This document shows positions 6,713 through 12,873 of a stretch of 12,873 bases of DNA, in pieces. The number at the start of each line of letters is the position of its first letter. Within the stretch, counting starts at the first letter, position 1. The stretch is from Clostridia bacterium (GTDB taxonomy: Bacteria; Bacillota; Clostridia; Peptostreptococcales; Anaerovoracaceae): NCBI GenBank assembly GCA_900754805.1, contig CAAEEE010000380.1, positions 1 through 12,873 on the forward strand, read 5' to 3'. The notes beneath the pieces are model-generated. The model worked only from the letters and a program-made list of their open reading frames with translations, did no database searches and was not told where the DNA came from. The position numbers and the translations under genes are program-made.

Positions 6713-7417
6713 TTAATCGAAACTCCTTCTGTCTAATTTCTTAACTAAGTAAGTACCCAGACTTTGGAAAACCTGAACCATGATGATGAGCAGGATAACT
6801 GCTAAAATCATAACCAAAGTCTTATAGCGGTAGTAGCCGTAATTGATGGCGATTTTGCCGAGACCGCCGCCGCCGATGATACCACTCATAGCAGAATAAC
6901 CTAAAATCGTCGTAATTGCAATAGTTCCGTTAGAAATTAAGGAAGGAACACTTTCCGGAATCAGAACTTTTACGATAACCTGAAACGGAGTTGCTCCCAT
7001 GCTCTGCGCCGCTTCGATGATGTTCGGGCTTACCTCACGCAGGCTGCTTTCCACAAGTCTTGCGATGAAAGGAAACGCCGCAATCGTCAGCGGTACGATG
7101 GAAGCCACAGTACCGACCGGAGTTCCCACAATTAGTCTGGTTAAAGGAATAACCATAATCATCAAAATCAGGAACGGTACGGAACGCAGCAAGTTAATTA
7201 CTACATCCAAAAATGTCATCAGCCATTTCGGAAGCGGCAGAATGCCGTCCCTGCCGCCGACGGTTACGAGTACGCCGAGGGGCAGGCCGATAATGGATGC
7301 AAAAAGTGTTGACAAAATTGTTACATAGAAAGTTTCCCAGATTGCGAGCGGAAATTCTGTCTGCAAAATGCTGAGTGCTTCCTGTACGCTTTCAGAAGCC
7401 AGTATACTATCGAACAT
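6713..7417 (-). CDS. metI: Methionine ABC transporter permease MetI
   Basis: A 234-residue inner-membrane permease with about five hydrophobic segments (roughly 28-54, 66-94, 102-120, 155-178 and 199-222). It has the EAA-loop signature EAAQSMGATPFQVIVKVLIP (135-154), which contacts the ATPase, and the LGYSAMSGIIGGGGLG region (172-187) typical of MetI. The start at 7417 is chosen because AGGAGGT (7426-7432) lies 8 nt upstream; a longer reading from 7456 has no comparable site. The gene overlaps the end of metN by 11 bp, implying translational coupling. With MetN and MetQ it forms an importer for methionine and possibly related compounds such as D-methionine or methionine sulfoxide. Confidence 0.93.
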   Translation of the reverse strand: MFDSILASESVQEALSILQTEFPLAIWETFYVTILSTLFASIIGLPLGVLVTVGGRDGILPLPKWLMTFLDVVINLLRSVPFLILMIMVIPLTRLIVGTPVGTVASIVPLTIAAFPFIARLVESSLREVSPNIIEAAQSMGATPFQVIVKVLIPESVPSLISNGTIAITTILGYSAMSGIIGGGGLGKIAINYGYYRYKTLVMILAVILLIIMVQVFQSLGTYLVKKLDRRSFD

Positions 7418-8420
7418 CCTGATCCACCTCCTCTGTAATAACATTACTGATTTCACTTAAATAGGAAATCGCTTCCTGCACGGTCTTTTCATCTCCGGAA
7501 ATACCGAGGAGCATATTGCCGTAAGCCATGCCTTCGATACTTTTCGTACTTGCACCTAAAATATTGGCAGCAATGCCCTTATCCATCGCAAGCTTTGCAA
7601 TGAGAGGTGTATTGGTTGCGTCTGCACCGTTGAAAACGACACGCAGATGGTGTTCGTTTTCTTTGAGCGGAAGTGTATCTGCCACACCGTCCGGGAATAC
7701 AAGTTTTTTCGCAGCCGCCGACTTTGGTTTCGAAAATACATCGGAAACCGCACCTTCTTCAACCACTTCGCCATGGTCGAGGATTGCAACTTTATTGCAG
7801 ACTTCTTCCACAACGCTCATCTGATGTGTAATTATGATAACCGTAATGCCGAGTTTTTTATTGATGTCTTTTATCAGGGAAAGAACAGAGTGAGTAGTAT
7901 TCGGGTCGAGAGCACTCGTAGCTTCGTCGCAAAGCAAAATTTTCGGGTCTGTAGCCAGTGCTCTGGCAATAGCAATTCTCTGCTGCTGTCCGCCGGAAAG
8001 CTGCGCAGGATAGGAGGCCGCTTTATCCGGGAGTCCGACCAGTTCAAGAAGCTCCATCGCGCGCTTTTTCGCGTCTGCCTTCGGTACACCTGCAAGCTCG
8101 AGAGGGAAGCAGATGTTTTTCAGACAGGTACGCTGTGCGAGCAGGTTGAAACTTTGGAATATCATGGTAACATTTCTGCGTATTTTTCTCAGTTCCGCTT
8201 CGGAAAGTGCGCCTAAATCGCATCCGTCAATTAAGACGCTTCCTTCCGTCGGGCGTTCCAGCATGTTAATACATCTTACAAGCGTACTTTTTCCCGCGCC
8301 GCTCATGCCGATAATGCCATAAATATCTCCATCAGCGATAGTGATGGAGATATTTTTGAGTGCTTCGACTGTATTACCGCTGCCTGAGAATGTTTTGGAA
8401 AGATTTTTAATTTCTATCAT
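7407..8420 (-). CDS. metN: Methionine ABC transporter ATP-binding protein MetN
   Basis: A 337-residue ATPase. Walker A is GMSGAGKST (38-46), the Q-loop lies in MIFQSFNLL (86-94), the signature is LSGGQQQRIAIARA (141-154), Walker B is ILLCDEATS (161-169) and the switch histidine is H199. A C-terminal ferredoxin-like NIL domain (about 258-332, with LRVVFNGADATNTPLIAKLA) is the regulatory domain diagnostic of MetN. In E. coli MetN that domain binds methionine and inhibits transport from the cytoplasmic side (transinhibition). The ATG at 8420 follows AGGAG with a 9-nt spacer, and the gene begins 21 bp after metQ. No missing key residues are seen. Confidence 0.95.
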   Translation of the reverse strand: MIEIKNLSKTFSGSGNTVEALKNISITIADGDIYGIIGMSGAGKSTLVRCINMLERPTEGSVLIDGCDLGALSEAELRKIRRNVTMIFQSFNLLAQRTCLKNICFPLELAGVPKADAKKRAMELLELVGLPDKAASYPAQLSGGQQQRIAIARALATDPKILLCDEATSALDPNTTHSVLSLIKDINKKLGITVIIITHQMSVVEEVCNKVAILDHGEVVEEGAVSDVFSKPKSAAAKKLVFPDGVADTLPLKENEHHLRVVFNGADATNTPLIAKLAMDKGIAANILGASTKSIEGMAYGNMLLGISGDEKTVQEAISYLSEISNVITEEVDQDVR

Positions 8421-8441
8421 TTCTCAAGACTCCTGTTTTCT

Positions 8442-9299
8442 TTATTTTAATGCGTCGAGTGTAGTCTGCTTGCCGCCGTATAAACCCATCGGTTCTACAT
8501 GAACTGCTGCTACGGAAACAACATTTGTACCGTTCTGCGCATTGAAGTCTTCAAGGTAAGGCAGGTGCTGGAAGTAGTTCGCATCGATGTCGCCGCTGTC
8601 TACAACATTGTTCGGCTGAACATAATCAGTGAATTCAACAATCTTTAACGCAACGCCTTTTGCTTCGAGGATTTCCTTTGCGACATCAAGGATTTCAGCA
8701 TGCGGTGTAGGAGATGCCGCAACTGTGATTTCCGTGCCCTTTAATGCATCATAGTCAACGCTTGCATCGTATCCGTCTCCGGGGTTCTCTACTGTGCTTA
8801 CTACAGCGCCGTCATATTCCTTAGCAATGAAATCAGCAACCTGTTTGCTTTCGAGAGCAGCCTTTAAAGCCTTGATTTTATCTGTGTTTTCGCTGCCTTC
8901 TTTAACAGCTAAAATGTTGCTGTATGCGGAAGATGAACCTTCGATTGCCAGTGCGTCGTCTACAGGGTTAAGTCCTGCGTCAAGCGCATAGTTGGAGTTG
9001 ATAACTGCGTAATCAACATCCTGTAATACTGTAGGAAGCTGAGCTGCTTCCACTTCCTGGAACTTGATGTTCTTCGGATTGTCTACGATATCCTTTACTG
9101 TTGCAGTGATGCCTGCGCCGTCAGCAAGTGTGATGATTCCCTGATCCTGCAGAAGAAGGAGCGCTCTTGCTTCGTTTGTCGTGTCGTTTGGAACAGCGAT
9201 TTCAATCGAAGATTCGTCGCTGCTGCCGCAGCCTGTGAAAGCAATCGCAAGCGCGAATACTAATGTCAGTGCTAAAACTGTGGATAAAACTTTTTTCAT
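8442..9299 (-). CDS. metQ: Methionine-binding lipoprotein MetQ (NlpA family)
   Basis: A 285-residue lipoprotein. The N-terminus has a basic MKK, a hydrophobic core and a lipobox ending FTGC, so Cys24 would be lipidated and the protein anchored outside the membrane. The mature part reads as an NlpA/MetQ substrate-binding protein: EIAVPNDTTNEARALLLLQDQGII, VDYAVINSNYALDAGL, and the late motif DSGDIDANYFQHLPYLEDF. It delivers methionine to MetNI. The ATG at 9299 follows GGAGGT (9307-9312) at 7-nt spacing. It is the first structural gene after the leader peptide and attenuator described upstream. Substrate specificity beyond the methionine family is inferred from homology; related lipoproteins bind D-Met or other small sulfur amino acids. 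Confidence 0.93.
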   Translation of the reverse strand: MKKVLSTVLALTLVFALAIAFTGCGSSDESSIEIAVPNDTTNEARALLLLQDQGIITLADGAGITATVKDIVDNPKNIKFQEVEAAQLPTVLQDVDYAVINSNYALDAGLNPVDDALAIEGSSSAYSNILAVKEGSENTDKIKALKAALESKQVADFIAKEYDGAVVSTVENPGDGYDASVDYDALKGTEITVAASPTPHAEILDVAKEILEAKGVALKIVEFTDYVQPNNVVDSGDIDANYFQHLPYLEDFNAQNGTNVVSVAAVHVEPMGLYGGKQTTLDALK

Positions 9300-9343
9300 T
9301 TTGGTTACCTCCGTTTTTTCATGTAAATTTCATTTTGTCTCGG

Positions 9344-9376
9344 AATAAAAAAGAGAGCTCGTTCAAATGAGCTCTC
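9344..9376 (-). terminator. Intrinsic terminator (attenuator) in the metQ leader
   Basis: Reading leftward, GAGAGCTC (9376-9369), an 8-nt loop and GAGCTCTC (9360-9353) form a perfect 8-bp stem followed by six T, then ATT (9352-9344). It lies after the leader-peptide stop (9394) and 45 bp before the metQ ATG. Its only downstream gene is metQ, so it acts as a conditional leader terminator. Its 5' arm is also complementary to an upstream antiterminator strand. Confidence 0.88.
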
Positions 9377-9484
9377 CGAAAATTCCTTTTCGTTTATTGA
9401 AAACAAGTTTTCGTCTTGGTGATGGAAAGCACATTTGAAAAAATTGTATTGCAAAGCATGCACATGCCGCACATGCACATTTCC
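9364..9484 (-). promoter_or_regulatory. Putative trp-type attenuator: mutually exclusive hairpins 1:2, 2:3 and 3:4
   Basis: Four RNA segments on the minus strand. Segment 1 (9484-9471) lies within Met/Cys codons 15-19. Segment 2 is CAAAUGUGCUUUCC (9437-9424), codons 31-35. Segment 3 is GGAGAGCUCAUUUG (9377-9364), the 5' terminator arm. Segment 4 (9360-9353) is the 3' arm. By eye, segments 2 and 3 pair at 13 of 14 positions (one U-U mismatch, one U-G), which would block the 3:4 terminator. Segment 1 can pair with 2 (GGAAA with UUUCC, a 3-nt bulge, then GCAUGU with AUGUGC, two wobbles). A ribosome stalled at the Met codons would cover segment 1, leave 2 free and so favour antitermination. The pairings are seen in the sequence; their regulatory use is inferred and no folding energy was computed. 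Confidence 0.78.
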
Positions 9485-9528
9485 ATCATCATCATAACGC
9501 TTGCTGCCTTGAATGTCAATTTTCTCAT
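9394..9528 (-). CDS. Met/Cys-rich 44-residue leader peptide of the metQNI operon
   Basis: ATG at 9528-9526 to TAA at 9396-9394, preceded by AGGAGG (9537-9542) with an 8-nt spacer, the best-formed ribosome site in its neighbourhood. The peptide begins MRKLTFKAASV and continues MMMMEMCMCGMCMLC (residues 12-26): eight Met and four Cys in fifteen residues, including four consecutive ATG codons. The last 18 residues are ordinary and end TKTKTCFQ. There is no signal peptide or membrane segment. The position (after a promoter and before a conditional terminator and a methionine importer) fits a translated attenuation leader whose control codons sense charged Met-tRNA and perhaps Cys-tRNA. A small metal-binding peptide is the main alternative. 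I know of no named family that it matches. Confidence 0.85.
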   Translation of the reverse strand: MRKLTFKAASVMMMMEMCMCGMCMLCNTIFSNVLSITKTKTCFQ

Positions 9529-9574
9529 GGTGTGTTCCTCCTTTCCTCAAGAATCAATTTTCAAATCTGTTAGG

Positions 9575-9603
9575 ATAGTACCATATATTTTGTTGTATGT
9601 CAA
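9575..9603 (-). promoter_or_regulatory. Sigma-A promoter of the metQNI leader
   Basis: On the minus strand, a perfect -35 TTGACA (9603-9598), exactly 17 bp of spacer and a -10 TACTAT (9580-9575, 5 of 6 consensus). Transcription should start near 9568, giving a leader of about 40 nt before the leader-peptide ATG and about 270 nt before metQ. Confidence 0.85.
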
Positions 9604-9710
9604 CACAAAAAATAAATTTCTTTCATTTTTTTTGTGAAAAACAATAAAATAACAAAATATATTTCTGTGTGCAGTCAGCCTTCCGAACCGGAGAGGACTT
9701 TAAACCACCG

Positions 9711-10427
9711 TTACGCCCGAAGCATCGCACCGAGAAAAGAACGAAGTCTCTCGCTTTTCGGATGTACGAAAATATCTTCAGGAGTGCCTTCTTCGACAAT
9801 CACGCCGTTATCCATAAAGATAACGCGGTCGGCAACTTCTTTGGCGAACCCCATTTCATGAGTTACAACAATCATGGTTGTGTGATCGTCCGCGAGTTTT
9901 TTCATAACATTGAGAACTTCTCCTGTGATTTCCGGATCAAGAGCGGAAGTCGCCTCATCGAAAAGCATTAAATCCGGATACATCGCAAGGGCTCTTGCGA
10001 TCGCCACACGTTGTTTCTGCCCGCCAGAAAGTGCGGCAGGCCATTCCCCCGCGCGATTCTCCAGCCCTACCGCAGCCAGAGCCTGACGCGCCGCATCGCG
10101 CCACTGGCCTTTAAGGCCTAACCCAACGTTATCAATCACCGATTTCCACGGCAGCAGACGCGCGTCCTGAAACATCATTCGCGTATCATCCTGAATCTCA
10201 GCCAGCGGTGTGGTGCCCGCTAACACATCGCCAGCGGTTGGCGTTTCCAGACCTGCCAGCAGGCGCAGCAGGGTACTTTTGCCACCGCCGCTGCGGCCCA
10301 CCACCGCCACAAACTGACCTGCCGGAATATGTAAATCCAGTTGGTTCAGGACGATATTTTCCGCGTAATGTTTGCTTACTGCATTGAGCAACAATGGTGT
10401 GCCCTGGTTCAGACGAGCAGTATTCAT
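9711..10427 (-). CDS. ssuB: Hybrid ABC ATPase ORF: E. coli SsuB N-terminal part joined to a Bacillota amino-acid ABC ATPase C-terminal part
   Basis: The 238-residue frame is open, but its halves differ. Residues 1-142 ([20 protein letters not shown] through Walker [10 protein letters not shown] at 44-52 and [10 protein letters not shown] at 133-142) match E. coli SsuB, the ATPase of the aliphatic-sulfonate importer. From about residue 143 the sequence becomes a GlnQ-type polar amino-acid ATPase: Walker [14 protein letters not shown] (153-165), [20 protein letters not shown] (187-206) and a [10 protein letters not shown] tail. E. coli SsuB, from memory, continues LARAL with a different Walker B and runs to 255 residues. 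Base composition and codon use change at the same place. All core ATPase motifs are present, yet the ORF is most likely an artificial fusion of two partial genes. The ssuB start overlaps the ssuC stop (ATGA). Confidence 0.8.
   Translation of the reverse strand: MNTARLNQGTPLLLNAVSKHYAENIVLNQLDLHIPAGQFVAVVGRSGGGKSTLLRLLAGLETPTAGDVLAGTTPLAEIQDDTRMMFQDARLLPWKSVIDNVGLGLKGQWRDAARQALAAVGLENRAGEWPAALSGGQKQRVAIARALAMYPDLMLFDEATSALDPEITGEVLNVMKKLADDHTTMIVVTHEMGFAKEVADRVIFMDNGVIVEEGTPEDIFVHPKSERLRSFLGAMLRA
9995..10005. other. Chimeric junction between Bacillota and E. coli sequence
   Basis: Right of this point the DNA is GC-rich ssu sequence with E. coli codon use; left of it the sequence is Bacillota. 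The switch falls at codons 142-145 of the hybrid ATPase, in the region encoding the near-universal QRVAIARA segment. A GCGATCGC palindrome (9997-10004), containing one GATC, sits exactly there. The conserved stretch could supply a shared short k-mer for misassembly. A ligation at GATC is a second possibility. Confidence 0.75.
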
Positions 10428-11215
10428 ACCGTGGCCTCCTTCAAATGATAAGCCGGGTTCCAGCGCAACCAGAGACGCTCTAACAGCTGCGCGCTGACGT
10501 CAGCAAGTTTGCCGAGCAGGGCGTAAAGAATAATGGCGACTACCACCACGTCCGTTTGCAGAAACTCCCGCGCATTCATCGCCAGATAACCAATGCCGGA
10601 ATTGGCAGAAATAGTTTCGGCAACGATCAGCGTCAGCCACATCAGGCCCAAAGCAAAACGCACACCGACCATAATTGAGGGCAGGGCACCAGGCAGGATC
10701 ACATGGATAAACAGCGGTATGCCGGATAATCCATAGCTACGTGCCATCTCCACCAGCCCACGGTCGATATTACGGATGCCGTGCCAGGTGTTGATATAAA
10801 TGGGGAATAGCGTACCGAGCGCCACCAGAAATATTTTAGCGGATTCATCAATGCCGAACCACAAAATCACCAGCGGGATCAGCGCCAGATGCGGCACGTT
10901 GCGCAACATCTGAATTGAGGTATCCAGCAGCCGTTCTCCCCAGCGTGACAGCCCGCTAATCAGCCCCAGAATTAATCCCAGTGATCCGCCAATTGAAAAG
11001 CCAATCAACGCACGCCAGGAGCTGATCGCCAGATGCTGCCACAGTTCGCCGCTGGCAGAGAGCGTCCAGAACGCCATCACCACTCCTTCCGGTGAGGGCA
11101 AAATACGCGTCGATAGCCAGCCAACCGAGGAGGCCAGTTGCCACACCGCCACGATGCCCACCGGTAAAAACCAGGGAGCAACGCGCAATAACCACTTCTT
11201 CACTGGCGTTGCCAT
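10424..11215 (-). CDS. ssuC: Aliphatic sulfonate ABC transporter permease SsuC
   Basis: A 263-residue membrane permease recognised as E. coli SsuC from its start [20 protein letters not shown] to its end [14 protein letters not shown]. It has about six hydrophobic segments and an EAA-type loop ([20 protein letters not shown]) that contacts the SsuB ATPase. With SsuA and SsuB it imports alkanesulfonates as a sulfur source when sulfate is scarce. The start at 11215 gives the E. coli length; an extra ATG immediately before it (11218) would add one Met. The stop overlaps the ssuB start by ATGA. One difference from my memory of the K-12 protein (EGVVMAFW rather than EGVVTAFW) hints at a non-K-12 strain. 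Confidence 0.96.
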   Translation of the reverse strand: MATPVKKWLLRVAPWFLPVGIVAVWQLASSVGWLSTRILPSPEGVVMAFWTLSASGELWQHLAISSWRALIGFSIGGSLGLILGLISGLSRWGERLLDTSIQMLRNVPHLALIPLVILWFGIDESAKIFLVALGTLFPIYINTWHGIRNIDRGLVEMARSYGLSGIPLFIHVILPGALPSIMVGVRFALGLMWLTLIVAETISANSGIGYLAMNAREFLQTDVVVVAIILYALLGKLADVSAQLLERLWLRWNPAYHLKEATV

Positions 11216-11226
11216 CATCGTGTTCC

Positions 11227-12372
11227 TTAGCTTTGCGCGACGTTACGGGGGATAAAATCATTCGCCACCGCTTCGCCTTGTGGATTCAGCGGTTGTGGCT
11301 GGGGAATTTCCGGGATGGCGACATCCAGATGTGGGAACAGTAACTCGCCGACCCGATACGCTTCTTCCAGATGCGGGTAGCCCGAAAGCACAAAACTGTC
11401 GATGCCAAGTGCAGCGTATTCGTTGATTCGCGCGGCGACCGTAGGACCATCGCCCACCAGCGCCGTCCCGGCACCGCCGCGCACTAAGCCAACACCCGCC
11501 CATAAATTGGGGCTGATCTCCAGATTGTCGCGCTTGCCGTTATGTAGCGCCGCCATTCGCTGTTGTCCTACGGAATCCGTGCGGGCGAATGCGGCCTGTG
11601 CTTTGGCGATAGTTTCATCATCAAGATGCGAGATTAACCGCTCGGCGGCCTGCCACGCTTCGTCGTTGGTTTCACGAACAATCACATGCAGACGAATACC
11701 GAAACGAATTTTGCGTCCATGCGCGGCAGCTTTCGCCCGCACGTGTTCGATTTTCTCTTTTACCAGTTCCGGTGGTTCGCCCCAGGTAAGGTAGAGATCA
11801 ACTTGTTCTGCCGCCAGCTCCTGGGCGACATCTGACGATCCGCCAAAGTAAAGCGGAGGATAAGGCTGTTGAATCGGCGGGAAGAGCAGTTTGGCTCCGC
11901 GTACATGAATATGTTTGCCGTTGAAATCCACAGTCTCGCCAAGCAACAACCGCCGCCAGACCTGGGTAAATTCTGCCGAGGCTTCGTAACGCTCGCTATG
12001 ATCAAGGAACACGCCGTCGCCTGCCAGTTCTTGTGGATCGCTGCCTGTGACCAGGTTAAACAACGCACGTCCGTTAGAGAGACGGTCAAGCGTGGCGGCC
12101 TGACGGGCGGCAACGGTAGGTGAGGTTACGCTGGGGCGCAGGGCGACAAGAAACTTCAGCCGTTGTGTCACCGGGATCATCGACGCCGCCACCAGCCACG
12201 CATCTTCACACGATCGCCCCGTCGGGATCAGCACACCGGTATAGCCCAGACGATCCGCCGCTTGCGCAATTTGTTGCAGATAACCGTGATCAACCGGACG
12301 TGAACCTTCTTCCGTTCCCAGATAATGCCCGTCACCGTGGGTCGGTAAAAACCAGAACATATTCAGACTCAT
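11227..12372 (-). CDS. ssuD: FMNH2-dependent alkanesulfonate monooxygenase SsuD
   Basis: A 381-residue TIM-barrel flavin monooxygenase of the bacterial luciferase family, matching E. coli SsuD from [20 protein letters not shown] to [10 protein letters not shown]. It uses FMNH2 supplied by the reductase SsuE, and O2, to cleave the C-S bond of C2-C10 alkanesulfonates, giving an aldehyde and sulfite for assimilation. It acts in the cytoplasm. The gene overlaps the ssuA stop by ATGA and is followed by ssuC. A GGAAGGA ribosome site precedes the start. In E. coli the operon ssuEADCB is activated by Cbl under sulfate limitation; the promoter is outside this window. One substitution relative to remembered K-12 (EHVRAK for EQVRAK) is seen. 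Confidence 0.97.
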   Translation of the reverse strand: MSLNMFWFLPTHGDGHYLGTEEGSRPVDHGYLQQIAQAADRLGYTGVLIPTGRSCEDAWLVAASMIPVTQRLKFLVALRPSVTSPTVAARQAATLDRLSNGRALFNLVTGSDPQELAGDGVFLDHSERYEASAEFTQVWRRLLLGETVDFNGKHIHVRGAKLLFPPIQQPYPPLYFGGSSDVAQELAAEQVDLYLTWGEPPELVKEKIEHVRAKAAAHGRKIRFGIRLHVIVRETNDEAWQAAERLISHLDDETIAKAQAAFARTDSVGQQRMAALHNGKRDNLEISPNLWAGVGLVRGGAGTALVGDGPTVAARINEYAALGIDSFVLSGYPHLEEAYRVGELLFPHLDVAIPEIPQPQPLNPQGEAVANDFIPRNVAQS

Positions 12373-12873
12373 AATTGTTTTCCTTCCAGTTGAGTGGGCT
12401 GCCAGATGCGCTGGCGAATATCGACTTTTTTCGGCACCAGACGGTTTTCATAAAACAGATCTGCCGTTTGCTGCTGTAAGGCGGCAACTTCAGCGCTCAA
12501 CGGTTTGATGGTGGTGGGAGGACGATGATCCAGATATGAGGCAATAACCGGTGCCGGTAAGCCCATCGTTTTTGCCAGTAAAGCGATGCTTTGTTCGCGC
12601 TGGCTGCGGGTTAACGCATCGGCCTCACTAAAGGTTGTCAGCACACCCTGAATAAAAGCGCCGTTTTTTTCTGCATACGGACGAGCTGCCAGATAAAACG
12701 ATCCAGTTTGATTGAGATCGGTGCCGTCTTTCAGCACCCGCACGCCGCCCTGTAATAATGCAGCGGAGTAGTAGGGATCCCAGATAGCCCAGGCGTCAAC
12801 GTTACCTTGCTGGAACGCGGCGCGGGCATCGGCAGGCGTCAGGTAAGTGGGCTGAATATCCGTGAATTTAAGC
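12369..12873 (-). CDS. ssuA: Aliphatic sulfonate-binding protein SsuA, C-terminal half (5' end beyond window)
   Basis: The frame is open from the window edge: the first full codon is at 12872-12870 and reads [20 protein letters not shown]. It continues for 167 residues to [20 protein letters not shown] and TGA at 12371-12369. This is the C-terminal half (about residues 153-319) of E. coli SsuA, the periplasmic binding protein that delivers alkanesulfonates to SsuBC. The signal peptide and first lobe lie outside. The ATG at 12743 is internal, not the start. Two small differences from remembered K-12 (GVLTTFSEA for GVLATFSEA and KPLSAEV for KPVSAEV) again suggest a natural E. coli strain rather than a laboratory one. 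Confidence 0.95.
   Translation of the reverse strand, partial: LKFTDIQPTYLTPADARAAFQQGNVDAWAIWDPYYSAALLQGGVRVLKDGTDLNQTGSFYLAARPYAEKNGAFIQGVLTTFSEADALTRSQREQSIALLAKTMGLPAPVIASYLDHRPPTTIKPLSAEVAALQQQTADLFYENRLVPKKVDIRQRIWQPTQLEGKQL

Noticed and set aside
7647..8216. 189-residue plus-strand ORF opposite metN
   Set aside because: It is antisense to a fully motif-supported ATPase, has no recognisable domain and no initiation signal.
6713..9299. A natural sulfur-assimilation island combining metQNI with ssuABCD
   Set aside because: The ssu genes are E. coli sequence joined in mid-gene to Bacillota DNA, so the adjacency is most likely artefactual.
9305..9550. 81-residue minus-strand ORF across the metQ leader
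   Set aside because: It is a different frame from the well-initiated 44-codon leader, has no family features, and its His-rich stretch (HVRHVHALQ) is just the Met/Cys codon block read out of frame.
9300..9568. S-box (SAM) riboswitch or T-box in the metQ leader
   Set aside because: I see no S-box conserved core or kink-turn pattern and no T-box motif (TGGNACCGCG-like) in the leader; the space is filled by the leader ORF and one terminator.
9661..9710. Terminator after the amino-acid ATPase gene
   Set aside because: Only a weak TCCG/CGGA hairpin without a T-run is visible, so a terminator is not supported.
11092..11794. Plus-strand ORFs opposite ssuD and the ssuC start (11092-11343 and 11402-11794)
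   Set aside because: High-GC shadow frames antisense to recognised ssu genes; no domain or ribosome site.

Overview
The window has two parts that do not belong to one genome. Positions 1 to about 10,000 look like a low-to-mid GC Bacillota chromosome, probably class Clostridia: strong AGGAGG ribosome binding sites, sigma-A promoters, an NfeD/SPFH pair, a YlmH-type S4 protein, a TSCPD-domain protein and MetQNI. Positions from about 10,000 to 12,873 are the ssuA(partial)-ssuD-ssuC-ssuB operon of Escherichia coli or a very close relative, recognised almost residue for residue. The two parts meet inside one open reading frame, at the conserved ABC-ATPase signature region. The most economical reading is an assembly or cloning chimera.

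Layout of the Bacillota part. 1-279 (+) is the 3' end of an AbiEii/AbiGii-type nucleotidyltransferase toxin gene. 326-405 holds three direct repeats of about 33 bp period. 406-1850 (-) is an nfeD-SPFH operon with an extended -10 promoter and a strong terminator. 1951-3561 (-) encodes a TIM-barrel protein of unknown role downstream of a YlmH-type ribosome-associated S4 protein. 3671-5084 (+) encodes a TSCPD-domain protein overlapping a cation diffusion facilitator that has a duplicated C-terminal domain. A bidirectional terminator at 5089-5121 separates these from a leftward operon at 5145-9299, which reads metQ-metN-metI plus an ABC-F translation-factor gene. 9711 to about 10,002 is the 3' part of a polar amino-acid ABC ATPase gene.

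The most interesting element lies just upstream of metQ. A near-consensus promoter (9575-9603) is followed by a 44-codon leader gene (9394-9528) whose peptide contains the Met/Cys-rich stretch MMMMEMCMCGMCMLC. Next comes an intrinsic terminator (9344-9376) before metQ. A 14-nt segment just after the Met/Cys codons can pair at 13 of 14 positions with the 5' arm of the terminator, and a third segment within the Met/Cys codons can pair with that antiterminator strand. This is the full 1:2, 2:3, 3:4 architecture of trp/his-type ribosome-mediated attenuation, here apparently reading Met-tRNA (and possibly Cys-tRNA) supply to control a methionine importer. Bacillota methionine genes are normally controlled by S-box riboswitches, Met T-boxes or similar elements, and I know of no described Met leader-peptide attenuator there.

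Together, the leftward operon would import methionine when the cell runs short of charged Met-tRNA, and the same transcript would supply an ABC-F ribosome factor. The ssu genes serve sulfonate-sulfur use in the other organism. Their proximity to metQNI should not be read as a shared sulfur island.
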